NCBI GenBank assembly: GCA_026724425.1
Contig: JAIUCV010001105.1
Location: forward strand, 62,001-126,000
Direction: 5' to 3'
Source of the DNA: Erythrophleum ivorense
Taxonomy: Eukaryota; Streptophyta; Magnoliopsida; Fabales; Fabaceae
DNA: 64,000 nt
Both the position numbers and the translations under genes were made by a program. A model generated the notes under the pieces. That model was not told the origin of the DNA and did no database searches. It saw only the letters and a list, made by a program, of their open reading frames with translations. Shown here piece by piece: positions 23,068 to 34,857 of the stretch (within the stretch, counting starts at the first letter, position 1; each line of letters begins with the position of its first letter).

Positions 23068-26000
23068 ACATTATCAGCATGACTTTATCCTTAATCATTT
23101 GAGTAAAAAAGATAAGATCTTTCCATCTTACTCATTAATTTTTGTATTGATTTTATTCTATTTGAATTATTATAACAAATCTTACAACGTTTGAATTTAT
23201 AGCCCTTAATTTTTCAAGCAATAATTATTTATCTTAGATATTTGATGCTAAAATTTACCTTGATACAATGGGTTTTGGAAACACTTTCAAAGAAAGAAAC
23301 AATGAATCAATATAAAATTACGCTAAGACAATGATTTTTCTTCATCATCACTTCCATGAGGATTTGAAATTTGCTCTTGTAATAGCATAATAGAGAAAAA
23401 GAGTTTAAAAAATATTTACAATTAATTTCATATCTTCTTATGGTTGAACAAAATAACGAGCTATTAATAAAAAATCATAAAGTCCGTCCAACTAGTTCTA
23501 TTCCATTCCATGAAATGAATGTGACTATGATTAATAATAATGGACGAGGGCGTGGTTGTGTTCAAGGTCGTGGATGTGGCTGAGAAAGAAATAATATTCT
23601 TTATTATAAAAATGTTGCTTACCACCAGAAGTGGAATAAGAAAGAAAAAAAAATAAAGAAGCACAAATGGAAAAATAAAGAAGCACAAATGGACAAAAAA
23701 AGTATGTAAAGAATTCAAAAATTCATATTATCATTGTGATATGAATGGATATTGGTCACGTACTTGTTGTACAGTAAAACACCGTATTGATCTCTATCAA
23801 GCATTAATGAAGGAAAAAGAGAAAGGTGTTGAAATCAATTTTGCTAATCTACATGATGATTTTGCCAATAATCTAATAAATAGTACACACTTAGATGTGT
23901 CAGATTTCTTAAGAGAAAAATAATCTTTAAAATAAGTTTACATATTTGAAATTGTTTTTAGAAATATAAGTTTATATGAAAGTTTACATATGTGTTTTTA
24001 TAATGCTTCGTCTACTTTTGTTTTTGTTTAATTTTAGAAAATATGAATCCAAGCACCCATACAATCTAAAAAGATAGAAAATATTTTTCTCAAATAAACA
24101 TAATTAAAGCTTACATTACTACAATTTCTAGTAGTACAAGATTAATTGAAGGATCTGGAATAACTATTATCATATTACCGAAAGGAACAAAATTTATTAT
24201 AAATAATACTCTATTTTTTTTATAAATCTTAGAGAAATTTGTTGAATTTTAAAAATATTCATTGTAATAATACCATATAGAGACCGTGTATGAAGGAAAT
24301 AATAAATACTTTTATATTATAAGCATTGTTTTTAGTAAGAAAAGGATACTAAAAAAATTATTAACTTTCTCTTTCGGTTTGTACTACACAAGAATTAGTA
24401 TAATTAAGATACATGCAACTATAAATCAGAAGTTTATAGATTTTAAAATATTTACTATTTGGCATGAACGGGGCATCCTTGAATAACAATGATACAAAAA
24501 ATTATTGAGAATTTATATAAGCACCCATTAAAAAATTTGAAGATTTTTTTATTTAAGAAATTCTAATGTACTACTTATTTTTAAGATAAATTAATTATTA
24601 AGTAATTACTAGCTAAAGTTAGAATTGAATATCTAGCATTTCTAGAATGTATACATGGTGACATTTGTGGGCCTATTTACCTACTATATGAACCATTTAG
24701 ATATTTCATGATACTAATAGACACATCCAGCAGATGATCTCACTTATGTTTGTTATCAACTCCCAACTAGGCGTTTACGAGGTTGCTTGCTCAAATTATT
24801 CGATTAAGAAAACAATTTTCAGATTATACAATCAAGTTTATTCGATTTAATAATATTGAAGAATTTTTTTTCATAGGTTTTTCATGACTATTGCATATCA
24901 ATTACAATAAATGTTACATATTTTATAACTCATATTTATACACAAAATGATTTAACTAAATCATTTATTAAACGAGTTCAATTCATTGTTAGGCATTTAC
25001 TAATGTGAACAAATTTCTTTGTTTTTGCTTGGGGACATGCAATTTTTTATGCAGCAGTATTTATACGCATTAGACCAACAAGTTATCATAAATACTCCCA
25101 TTTACAACTTATGGACAAAAGCCAAATATTTCCTATCTTATAATTTTTGGATGTACAGTATATGTTCTAATAACTCTATCACAATGTACTAAAATGGGAT
25201 CTCAAAGGAGGTTGGGAATATATATTAGGTATGATTCCTCCTTTATTATAAGATATTTTGAACCAAAGACAAGAGATTTATTTACAACACATTTTGTTTA
25301 TTATCATTTTAATGAGTTAGTTTTTCCAACATTAGGGGGAGAAAAAGATAACCAGTTAGTCAAAAAAATTACGTGAAATACTTTGATATATCTTAATCAT
25401 TGTACAAAATAATATGAACTTAAAGTTTAAAAGATAATTCACTTATAAAGTATAACAAATCAACTGCTAAATACATTTACTAACCTAAAGAGAATGACAA
25501 AGTCACATATATCAATTATAAATACTTTTGTAAGAATTGAAGTCCCTAAAGGAAAATTCGTAAGTGAAATAGCTAATAAATTCAAAACACGTCAAAAGCA
25601 TGGTAGACCAATCAATTCGCAAAATAAAAATCCTCACAAAAAGGGAGCAATTATTAATAATAAGTCTATTAAAGAAATAGATACATCTAAAAAGTCTAGA
25701 GACATAACAAGTAATATAACTCTAAAATGAGTTTATGAAACTGATAAAAATTAAAAGATCTCAATAACTTAGGTTTCTATGGGAAAAATATTCAACCGTA
25801 AGAAAATAATTGTTGATAACATTTTTGCATACACTGTAATGCTTAATGTTCTAAATGATAATGAGGATCATGAACCTCTATCCGTCGATGAGTGTCGACG
25901 TAAATGTGATTAGCCAAAATGAAAAGGCGCAATTCAAGCATAATTTAATTCATTTGAAAATGTGATATTTTTGGGACTGTAGTTTGAACACCTAAAGGTA

Positions 26001-27510
26001 TAATACCTATTGAGTACAAAAGGGTATTTTGTGCGCAAACGAAATGAGAAAAATGAAATTGTGAAATATGAAGTATAACTTGTTGCACAAGGGTTCTCAC
26101 AAAGATTTGGAATTGATTATGAGTTTACTTATTCTTCTGTGGTAGATGCAATCATATTTTGTTATCTTATTAGTTTACCAGTGCATAAAAAACTTGATAT
26201 GCATCTTATGGACGTTGTTACAACGTATTTATATGGTTTACTTGATCATGATGTTTATACGAAAAGCTCAAAAGGATTTAAAATATTTGAAACATATAAT
26301 TCAAAGTCTCAGAAATTTTATTTAATTAAATTGCAAAAAATTTTGTATGGATTAAAACAATTTTGATCGAATGTGGTATAATCGTCTTAATGAATATTTG
26401 TTAAAAAAAGGTTATAAGAATGACCATATATGTCTATGTATTCTCATAAAGTAAGCAATTTTAGGGTTTGCAATTATTGTTGTATATGTTGATGATTTTA
26501 ATATTATTAGAACTTCTGAAGAGATTCTAAAAGTAGTAGATTATTTGAAAAATAAATTTGAAATGAAAAATCTTAAAAAGGCAAAATTTTATCTCAACTT
26601 ACAGATCGAGCATTTGAAAGATGAAATTTTTATACATTAATCATACTTACACATAAAAAGGTTTTTAAAAGATCTTACATGGATAAAGCACATCCATTAA
26701 GTACCCCAATAGTTGTTCAATCACTTGATATGAAAAATGATATTTTTCGACCTCCAAATGATAATGAAAAATTTCTTGATCCTGAAGTATCATATCTTAA
26801 TGCAATTGGTGCATTAATATATTTTACTAACAATACAAGACCTGATATAACTTTTGACGTAAGCTTGTTAGTCATGTTTAGTTCAGAACTCTTGGGATAT
26901 GCAGATGCCAGATACTTATCTAATCTACACAAGATTAGATTTCAAATAGGTTATATATTTACAGGTGAAAATACAGTTGTATCATAGCGTTCCATTTAAC
27001 AAATTATGCAACCATTTCTTCAAATCATGTAAAAATTATAATAGTTCATAAAGTAAGTTGAGAATGTATTTAGTTAAAATCTATGACTCAACATATTTGA
27101 AAAACATGTAGGTTATTTTCTTATAAGAAAACTTTAACTATATTGTATAAAGACAATAAGACATATATAACTCAATTAAAGAAAAATATATCAAAGGAGA
27201 TAAAATAAAACATATTTCACTAAAATTCTTTTTCACTCATGATTTTCAAAAGAATTATGATATTAATGTTCAACAAATTTGTTCAAGTGATAATCTAGTC
27301 GACTTATTTACCAAGGCATTACCTACCTCAATATTTAAAAGATTAGTACACAAAATTGGGATGTATCGGCTCAAAGATTTACAATGATATTGGAAACAGA
27401 AATAATGTATAAGGAACGTCGAACTCTTTTTCCTTCATGAGGGTTTTTTTTCCACTAGATTTTTCTCTAATAAAGTTTTAATGAGACATATTCCTTATAC
27501 AATAGACATC
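23068..27510 (+). pseudogene. Ty1/copia polyprotein remnant, element A (gag to RNase H)
   Basis: Family-typical segments follow in order, broken by stops and frameshifts. Gag occupies about 23,200-23,930: AEQNNELL-like VEQNNELLIKNHKVRPTS, then a GRGRG-like basic stretch, then GYWSRTCCT of a worn zinc knuckle and THLDVSDF. The pre-integrase/integrase part is 24,300-25,376, with IHGDICGPI and MGSQRRLGIYIRYDS. A linker at 25,494-25,730 reads MTKSHISIINTFVRIEVPKG. RT spans about 25,900-26,980, with DMHLMDVVTTYLYG, KLQKILYGLKQ, an intact catalytic YVDD at 26,485-26,496 and NNTRPDITFDVSLL. RNase H spans about 27,000-27,390 and ends DLFTKALPTSIFKRLVHKIG. The order gag-PR-INT-RT-RH defines copia. With both LTRs the element spans 5.1 kb, near full length, but cannot be translated as one protein. 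Confidence 0.9.
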
Positions 27511-27520
27511 CAAGGGGGAG
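27511..27520 (+). other. Polypurine tract of copia element A
   Basis: CAAGGGGGAG immediately precedes the 3' LTR, about 120 bases after the end of the RNase H reading. Confidence 0.8.
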
Positions 27521-27797
27521 TGAATCCATCCATTATGTAGATATCCATCTCCTTATATTCCTTCAAGGATTATAACTCTAAAATCTTTAGATATTTATCT
27601 TCCAACTTTATGCCTTCTTTTATAGTATATTATTTCATATTTAGTATGTGATTTTTGAATTATTTGTAATTACAAACCTGTACCTATAAATGGCATCTTA
27701 TTTGTATTGAGAAATATGAATAAAATTTGAGTAACATTTCCCTTATTCTTTATCTTCTCTAAATTTTTTTTTTCTATTTCTTGAATTATTTCATAAT
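27521..27797 (+). mobile_element. 3' LTR of copia element A, internally deleted
   Basis: This 277-bp copy matches the 5' LTR (22,717-23,067) from AATCCATCCATTAT to its end TTCATAATA, but about 75 bp present in the 5' LTR are missing between two short similar stretches (AATCCATCCATTAT and AATTCATCTATTAT). The 5-bp flanks of element A (CCTTT and GTTTT) do not form a clean target duplication. Confidence 0.8.
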
Positions 27798-29450
27798 AGT
27801 TTTAATTGAATTTGGATTATTTACATTTATTTTTATTTAATTTAAAGATAAATTAAAAAAAAAGAAGAGAAAAAAGAGAAGTATAGATTCTCTGCAATTA
27901 CAAATTGATTATATAGTATAATTAAATAAAGATTAAAAAATGAATGAATGTAAAGAGAGAAACAAATCTTATACATACTTTTAACTTTTTGTATTATTCT
28001 TTCTCCAATTGTCTGACTAAATAATTGAGAGAGTAGTGGTTTTCATAATCACTCCCCCTCCTCTTTTCTCTCTCTTTTATTTTCTTTGTCAATCCAACTT
28101 TAAACTAAATGCAAAGAAAATTAAATGTAAGTAATCTAAATTTATTTTAGTATTTTATTCTTCGAATGTTTTTGAAAAAAAATTGAATTAAGATAGACTT
28201 GACATTTTTTAAGAATTTTTTAAATTTTTCATAGAAAAATTATTTATTATTTGTTTCATAAAACATTTATGAAATATTTTTGTTTGCACCCAAAAGTAAT
28301 TTACAATAATTTTTCATAATAATTAAAGAAGTTACCCCTCGTGCACGATGAGAAATATGGTGGGAAAAACTTTTTTTTTCTAAAAAAAAAGAAGCCATAT
28401 AAATTTTTCAAAAAAAAAAAAGCACGGAGTTTGAGATAATACAGGTTAGTATTGTTCTGAAGCCATCAGCTTTCTATAATTTCAATGAATATGTAGAAAT
28501 GATTTTTTACTTAAAAAGATTAAAGTAAAATTTAGACTAATAAAATTATTTTATAAAATTTCTCTTGCAAAGTAAATAAAAAATTTATTTTTGTCAAACA
28601 TTGAGCCAAAAAAAAAAAAGAAAGGTAATAATTGCCTTTCTTTTCACCCTCTCACTAGATTCTTTGGGATGATTCAAATCCAATTTCTTAAAAGCAAGAT
28701 CAATTTTTTTTTGACAACGTCACCATCATTTTGGTAGAATAGCGGAAAAGAAAGGCAACATTACTGTCATCTATTGAATGAGGTTCACTGTTATCCCTCA
28801 CCAAGCACCATCCATCCACTAATCAAGCTAGCTTCTTAATCCCGTTAAATTTGCAGTGATTACAGCATCGGGGAAAGAATAATATGCATAAAAAATAATT
28901 AATGTCATCGAAAGTTTTACTTTTTTAAGATATTAAATCTTTTTCTCATTGAATTTATTTTAAAATTTTAACCTTATTAAGAAAAGATTAAAATTAATTT
29001 GACGAAACTTTACTTTTATTTTTACTCAAATTTTAATTAAAAATTAATTTTGGTTCAATATAATTTTTATAATTGCAAATATAATTAAACATCATTTTTT
29101 TTTATTGTTGTTGACTCTACTAATAGAAGTGTTGGACATGTTATTATATAATTTTACGAGCTGAATAAGGCAACGACACAAAAGCTCAGATTCAACTCAA
29201 ACCTAAACTACATTATTTTACGCATTAACACATGAGTAAAATTGATGAAAATCAGATGAATTTTGGAGAGTTAGAAGTATTTTAAAAGGCAAAACTGTAT
29301 AATATATGCCTGAATTGGATCTGGAGTTGCCATATTAGAGTCTTGGTTAGTCTATAAAGTCATGTGTGATACCACAATGAACATTTCCATTAACAAAGAT
29401 AACGATATTGAAGAAAACGATTTTATTGAACTCTTTTTAAGTCTTTTAAA
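27798..29450. other. Intergenic AT-rich DNA
   Basis: No gene, LTR or inverted repeat recognised. Patches of balanced composition lie at 28,010-28,090 and 28,620-28,870. Confidence 0.5.
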
Positions 29451-29460
29451 CATTATATTA

Positions 29461-31116
29461 TGTAACATCTAATAATAATTAATTTAGATAATAAATAAAA
29501 TTAGAGATTTCTAATTTAATTAATCAAAATTATTAAGGACAAAAGTAATTTATTTGGAGATTTTAGAAGAAAATAATTAATTAAGGATTTGACGAGAAAA
29601 AATAATAATTAAATTAGATTTATAACTCATTGGATCTAGAATCCAAAATCCAAATATAAAGAAATAAGTTGAGATTTATAACTCATTGGATTTAGAATCC
29701 AAATCCAACTCACTAAAATATCTAATTAATCCTAACAATTCACTCCCTCTCACACTAAAACACCATTTGCAGCAAACACATGCTAACACACTCCATCTAT
29801 CTTGCTCACGGCACTGATAATGCAAAAGAGGAAGAAATTAAGGAGGGAGATGTGACCTTTGGTTCAAACTGATAAATTTGAAGTTTTTAGAAGGCTTTTG
29901 GTGTAAAAACAGAGGAAGAGGTGAGCCAAAATTTTGGTTCCTTTTTATGTGCAAAAGTAAGGAATTGAAGCTCTAGAAAGCTTAATGAGGTAAATTACTC
30001 AACTCTTAGATTTCACTTGTTGGGATTAGGTGTTTCCTGAATTTAATATAATATATTATTGATTATATAATTGTTAGCCTTGGATAGCATGTGTGGAAAG
30101 TGATAGTAACTTGATAGCAAATGGGCAGCAATAGTAAAAAGCAACTAGGGTTTTTATTTTCTTCACATGTATTTGTAAAATTGTGTTAATAATTGTTACA
30201 TGATGATACTTTAATAAATTAGATGTATGAATAAGTTAGTTAATGGATTGTTGTACTATTATGGATTTAACTATGTTTTAATAATTGAAAAAATGTCAAA
30301 AGAGCTTTGCTATGTTCCGATATAACTATCTTGGGGCCTTGCTATGCTCTTTTATGAGTCTTACTATACTTATCACTCTTAAGTTACTGACCTATGACTA
30401 ATATATGTTGAATAGTTAAATTTGCTCATTCATGACGTTTATGTATAACATGTTAAAATGAATTTTATATGTATGGTATTAATATTGATTTTTATTTACA
30501 TGTCATTAGATTTTTACTATTGGTAACTAGGATTGTATGATCTCACTAACACATTTTTTTAGGTAAAGGACCAAGTAGAGATAATGATAAGTTGGTGGAA
30601 ACGTAAATTGGTTTTTTACCTTTCTGGTTTAGGTTTTATTTTTGGATCAAGTTATATGAAACTGCCAAGTAGAGGCCTTAGGTTAGGTATTTCATGATAT
30701 TTTGTCTTTTTTGAAAAATCTTATAAACAATTATGATTGATATGTAGAATAAATAATGTTTATATTTGCAATTTTAAATAAATAAAAGATATGAATTTAT
30801 AATAGTTTTTAGGCTTGTATGATTAACTTCACTCTCAAGTTGTTTTGTAAAAATAATATTATATTCAAAGATAGGATAATAGTTTTTTATTACTGGTTCA
30901 TAATGTTATGAAATTTATTAGAAGGATGATGTACTTGGATTATAATTAACTCTTAAAAATTAGAATTGATTCTAAGTGAGACAGAATTAATTTCAACTTT
31001 GAAAACTTAAAATATTTTTTTTAATATTTTTTAGTTTCTATATACCTTTTGTAATTTTTTAACTTGATATTAAACTCTATTTATTAAATTTAGACTATAC
31101 AGTGTTAGGTGTTACA
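29461..31116 (+). mobile_element. Solo LTR, 1,656 bp, with 5-bp target duplication
   Basis: The element begins TGTAACATCTAAT and ends ATTAGGTG-type sequence AGGTGTTACA, so the ends form the inverted repeat TGTAACAYCTAA. It is flanked by an exact 5-bp repeat TATTA (29,456-29,460 and 31,117-31,121). It has no coding capacity. TG...CA ends with a 5-bp duplication are the mark of LTR retrotransposon integration, and the lack of any internal gene suggests a solo LTR left by recombination. It resembles the 53,979-56,734 element in its first 150 bp and is probably the same family. An imperfect 56-bp tandem repeat lies inside at about 29,617-29,705. Strand is tentative. Confidence 0.82.
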
Positions 31117-31121
31117 TATTA

Positions 31122-31571
31122 GGTTTGGTCCTTATAGTCTCATTTAATTTTTAATTTGTTTTTTATAGTTTAAAAATTTATAATTAGCCCCTATATTTTA
31201 TTTTTTTTAATTTAGTCCTTACTATTAAATTTTTATTAGTATTTTGTTAAATTTTGCTGATATAACATTAATACTTTGGATATGTATGATTTATGTCAAC
31301 AAAATAATTTTTAAGTGACAAGATGAAACATACATGGATGATGCAATCTCTCATACATGATTTGACGGATTGATTTAAGTAATGCATATTTAAAGTAACA
31401 AGATAATATATCATCATGTAAGTAAAATTTAATAAAGTATTGAAAAATTTATAATAGTAGGAACTAAATTAAAAGTTGTTTAAATTATAAAAATTTAGTT
31501 ATAAATTTTTAAATTATAAGCACTAAATTAAAATTTAAGTTAAACTACAGGAACTAAAAATATAAAACTTT
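31122..31571. mobile_element. Foldback (Mutator-like MITE) element, 450 bp
   Basis: Arms of about 140 bp (31,123-31,262 and 31,415-31,556) are inverted copies: GGTCCTTATAGT, TTTAAAAATTTATAA and TTTAGTCCTTACTATTA on the left match AGTTCCTGTAGT, TTTAAAAATTTATAA and TTTAGTTCCTACTATTA in the reverse complement of the right. A 10-bp direct repeat CATTATATTA lies at 29,451-29,460 (left, now separated by the solo LTR) and at 31,572-31,581 (right), in line with the 9-10 bp duplications made by Mutator-type transposases. The outermost bases of the two arms do not pair, so the exact ends are uncertain. Confidence 0.6.
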
Positions 31572-31969
31572 CATTATATTAAATCAAAATAAATTTTTGA
31601 CATTAAAATAGAACTTAATAAACACTTTATAAACTAAAGTTGTAGTTTTGCTAATAAATTTAATAGCGGCTGCTGGCATGTAACTGTCTGGTTGCTTGAT
31701 CTGAAATCCAAGCTATTCATCTCTATGCAATGACCCTTCCAACAACCCAACTAGTGAGCGTTGGCTGTACAACTGTTTCTCCAAATTTGAGAGGCCAACT
31801 ATTTTATCACAGATCATGATGGATACCCTTCTTGTCTGCTTTAAAAGAGCCAATATCGATAATGAAACAATCCTTTCTGGCTAATCATGCTTGGTATTCA
31901 TTGAGTGGGTATTGATCTAGTTTGATGCTCAGGCTAATTTTGTATTGCACCTCTTTTTTTTTTTTTGTA

Positions 31970-32310
31970 ATTTAACATTTAGGTTTGGTCTAGTATAATT
32001 TAGTATAAAATTGAATTAGGTTGTTTTTTTAAGTTGACTACATTATTTTTTGGGTAAAAATTATAAAATAACTTTTGAAAAACAACATATATATAGATTT
32101 TTATAAAATTATTTTTTATCTCAAAAAAAAAATTTTATATAATTTTATATAATTTTTTTGAAAATTAATAAGATTGGACTTGGCCTGGCATGTGGGCCAC
32201 CTTCGTATACTCTTTTTTTTTTTTTTTCACCAACATAATTTGAATTAATATGACTGAAAAAGATCGAATAGGCTTGGCCACTGAACTAGTTGTGCAGCCC
32301 TATTTATCAC
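31970..32310 (+). repeat. Second copy of the dispersed repeat seen at 6,975-7,365
   Basis: Shares GGTAAAAATTATAAAAT, AAAATTAATAAGATTGGA and a GGCCTGGC/GGCTTGG motif with the insertion in the truncated copia element, on the opposite strand. It ends in GCAGCCCTATTTATC. No coding capacity. Class not determined. Confidence 0.4.
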
Positions 32311-34452
32311 TTAAAAAAAATAGTAGTATAAAATTATTTTCAGACAAAAATAGTGACATTATAACATCACAAATTATTTCTTTTTTCTAGAAAAAAAAAT
32401 TTAGAAAAAGGGGGAAAAACTTTTGATGCGACCTTTTTCCAGTAAAAATTTAGATTTTGCAGTTTGTACACTAATTTTATTCCAAAATTTATTTTCGGTC
32501 TTTTTTCTACATATTTATTTGTAAGCGAGAGAGGAGGTTAGTATATGGTAGCAGTTATATATGAAGGTTTTTTTTTAGGGAATTATATATGAAGTATTTT
32601 AATCATTGGTTTAATGTGTGTAAATTTAACAAGCGTTTTCTTTAAATAAAAAAGTGAGAGAAGGGCCTTTAAACCAGAAAAAAATTGATCAATTGAAATA
32701 AAATAAAAAATCAGTGTTTTTGTTTAATAGAATATTCTTAATTAATTAGTATAAAAAGTTCTTTGCCAACCAAAAAAAAGAAGAAGATCTGAATGAAATA
32801 GGAAAAAAAAAAAAAAGAGTGCGTTAGATGGAGCAGTATGAATGCTGGAACCATTTCCATGGGATCAGATTGATCTTTCACTGTCTCCAACTTTTCCAAA
32901 TGTAACTGATGATAACATATATTTTGGGTCCATCAAATCTACAGCACGAGCGTAGAACACCACAGAAGATCTCTTCCCAAATATCTGGTTACTTATTTGA
33001 AGTGTGGATATAAAATTTATAAAATATTTTTAAACTAATAAAAAAAGAATGACATAAATAAACTTACTTTTTTCTTTTTTTTCTTATTTTAAAAATACTT
33101 TATAAACTTTACTATTTAACAGATATAAACTCATTTACTTGTTAAAACTATCTGTCGCATGTGCCACAGCTGTCCTCCACAATTGTTTCCAACGTGATCT
33201 TGGGAGGCCCACCAACATTGACGAATAAGGGACCAAAGAAGGTGCTTACCCCTTATTTTATTTTTCTTATGTTGTAAAATTATTAAAAAAATTATTTTGA
33301 ATAATAAATATTAAGAAAAATTAGTAGAAAATCACTTTTACAAATTATTTTTAAGTAATAAATGTTAAAAGGAAAAGGCTTTTAAGAGTTTTAAAAATTA
33401 AAAACTTAAATCTTAACCACAACAAGTAAAATGTCATTTATAATTATAAACCGTATAAAAAATAAACTTTTTTGCTAGAACTATAAAAAAATAAAATTAA
33501 GAATAAGATAAGAAATATTTTTTTTAGAACGGCATGTTTACTTATATTAAAAATGAAATTGTTGAAAAATTTGATATAAACTTAATTATTTATGAATTTT
33601 ATGAGAATATTGTGTTTAGTTTTCAATAAATCATATATATTTTTAATTTAATATATATATATATATATATTAATTTTCGTCCCTCATTAATTTAATTCTA
33701 GATTGACCCTGCTTGTCGACTTCCCTCCAAACCCTTCTCATCTCCAAGTAAACCATGTAATGTACTCTTGGCTCTCTTATTGTTTTTGTGTGATTTGCCG
33801 CCGCCCCCCAAAAAAATTTTCTATGGGGATCTCAAATAAGCAATTGTGCTCCGCCATACGGTTTTGCAATCGTTCTACGACTAGCTATCGATATAATAAA
33901 CATGACAAAGAATATACTGGAAGTGACAATGAATATGATTTAACCCACACTCTTAACAAGTTTCATATGATACAAAATTTACATTGAGAAGATCATTATA
34001 TTATCCTAGATAATGATCAAGATTTCATGGCTAGAGTTATTTAAGAGGAGTTTTGTGGATTATGCTACTAATTACAGAAGCTGGGATACTAAGTCTTGTT
34101 AAGATGATGCCATATTTCACGAATTGAATATTTATGTTATAGATAGAAGAAATTGGATCTATGAATATAACAAGAAAATTAAGAGTATGAAGGATGAGTA
34201 GAGCACCGCATATAACATATATTTCACTCAATCACATGTTTTTGCTGCTTAATCACGGGGAAATGTTGTTGAGAATCACAATCTACATTTCAAACAAGGG
34301 GCGAAAGCCGAATGGGAGGCTTGGCCCCCCTACCATTTTGGAGATAATTATGATGTGCACAAAAATTTTGATGAAATTCAAGTATGACTCCAAAAAATTA
34401 TAAAGTTTACATATAAATTCATGTAAAATTACATAACTTCAAAAAAAAAACT
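32311..34452. other. Intergenic DNA with an unrecognised open frame
   Basis: Mostly AT-rich, with a poly-T run near 32,212 and an (AT)n run at about 33,649-33,670. A 94-codon plus-strand frame at 33,703-33,987 continues with similar composition, but with stops, to about 34,230 (DNDQDFMARVI, EEFCGLCY). I do not recognise it; it may be a decayed gene or transposon fragment. A GC-rich patch near 34,300 (GGGGCGAAAGCCGAATGGG, GGCTTGGCCCCCC) resembles ends of dispersed repeats. Confidence 0.35.
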
Positions 34453-34457
34453 AAAAC

Positions 34458-34857
34458 TATTATAAAACTAATGAAATATAAATAATTTGATAAAAGCAAG
34501 AAAAAAGTTTCTTAGAGAGGATAAAGTAGGTAGAATGTTTTTTATTTACTTAAGTTTTGATGCTTTTCTCAAAACACAACCATGTGGGGTATATATAGGC
34601 TCAGGGGATGGCTAGATTCATACTCTTTTATTTAATACCTCATTAATGAATCACACTCATCTAGATACATTAATAATATATCACACTTGTCTCTAATACG
34701 TAAATCACACTAATTTAGATATATAATTAAATATATACAATGAATTAATTTCCTAAAAATACTAAACACATATATCTAGGAGACTTAATAAACTTTCAAT
34801 GAATTTAGGAGTCAAGAAACTAAATAAACGACCATAATAATGGATGGATTCATAACA
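34458..34857 (-). mobile_element. 3' LTR of copia element B/C
   Basis: On the minus strand it begins TGTTATGAATCC and ends TTTTATAATA, 400 bp. It matches the 5' LTR at 46,332-46,726 along its length (shared GGCTAGATTCATAC-type, TATATATAGGCTC and GCAACCATGTG segments in plus-strand reading). The outer flank AAAAC (34,453-34,457) equals the flank of the other LTR (46,727-46,731), an exact 5-bp target duplication. Confidence 0.92.

Noticed and set aside
23464..23718. 84-codon minus-strand frame
   Set aside because: Antisense shadow of the gag region of copia element A.
22712..27802. Target duplication for copia element A
   Set aside because: The flanks CCTTT and GTTTT agree at only three of five positions in AT-rich DNA, so I do not claim it.
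33703..33987. 94-codon plus-strand frame as a gene
   Set aside because: No recognisable domain, no promoter or splice context, and the similar-looking continuation has stops. Kept only as an unassigned remnant.
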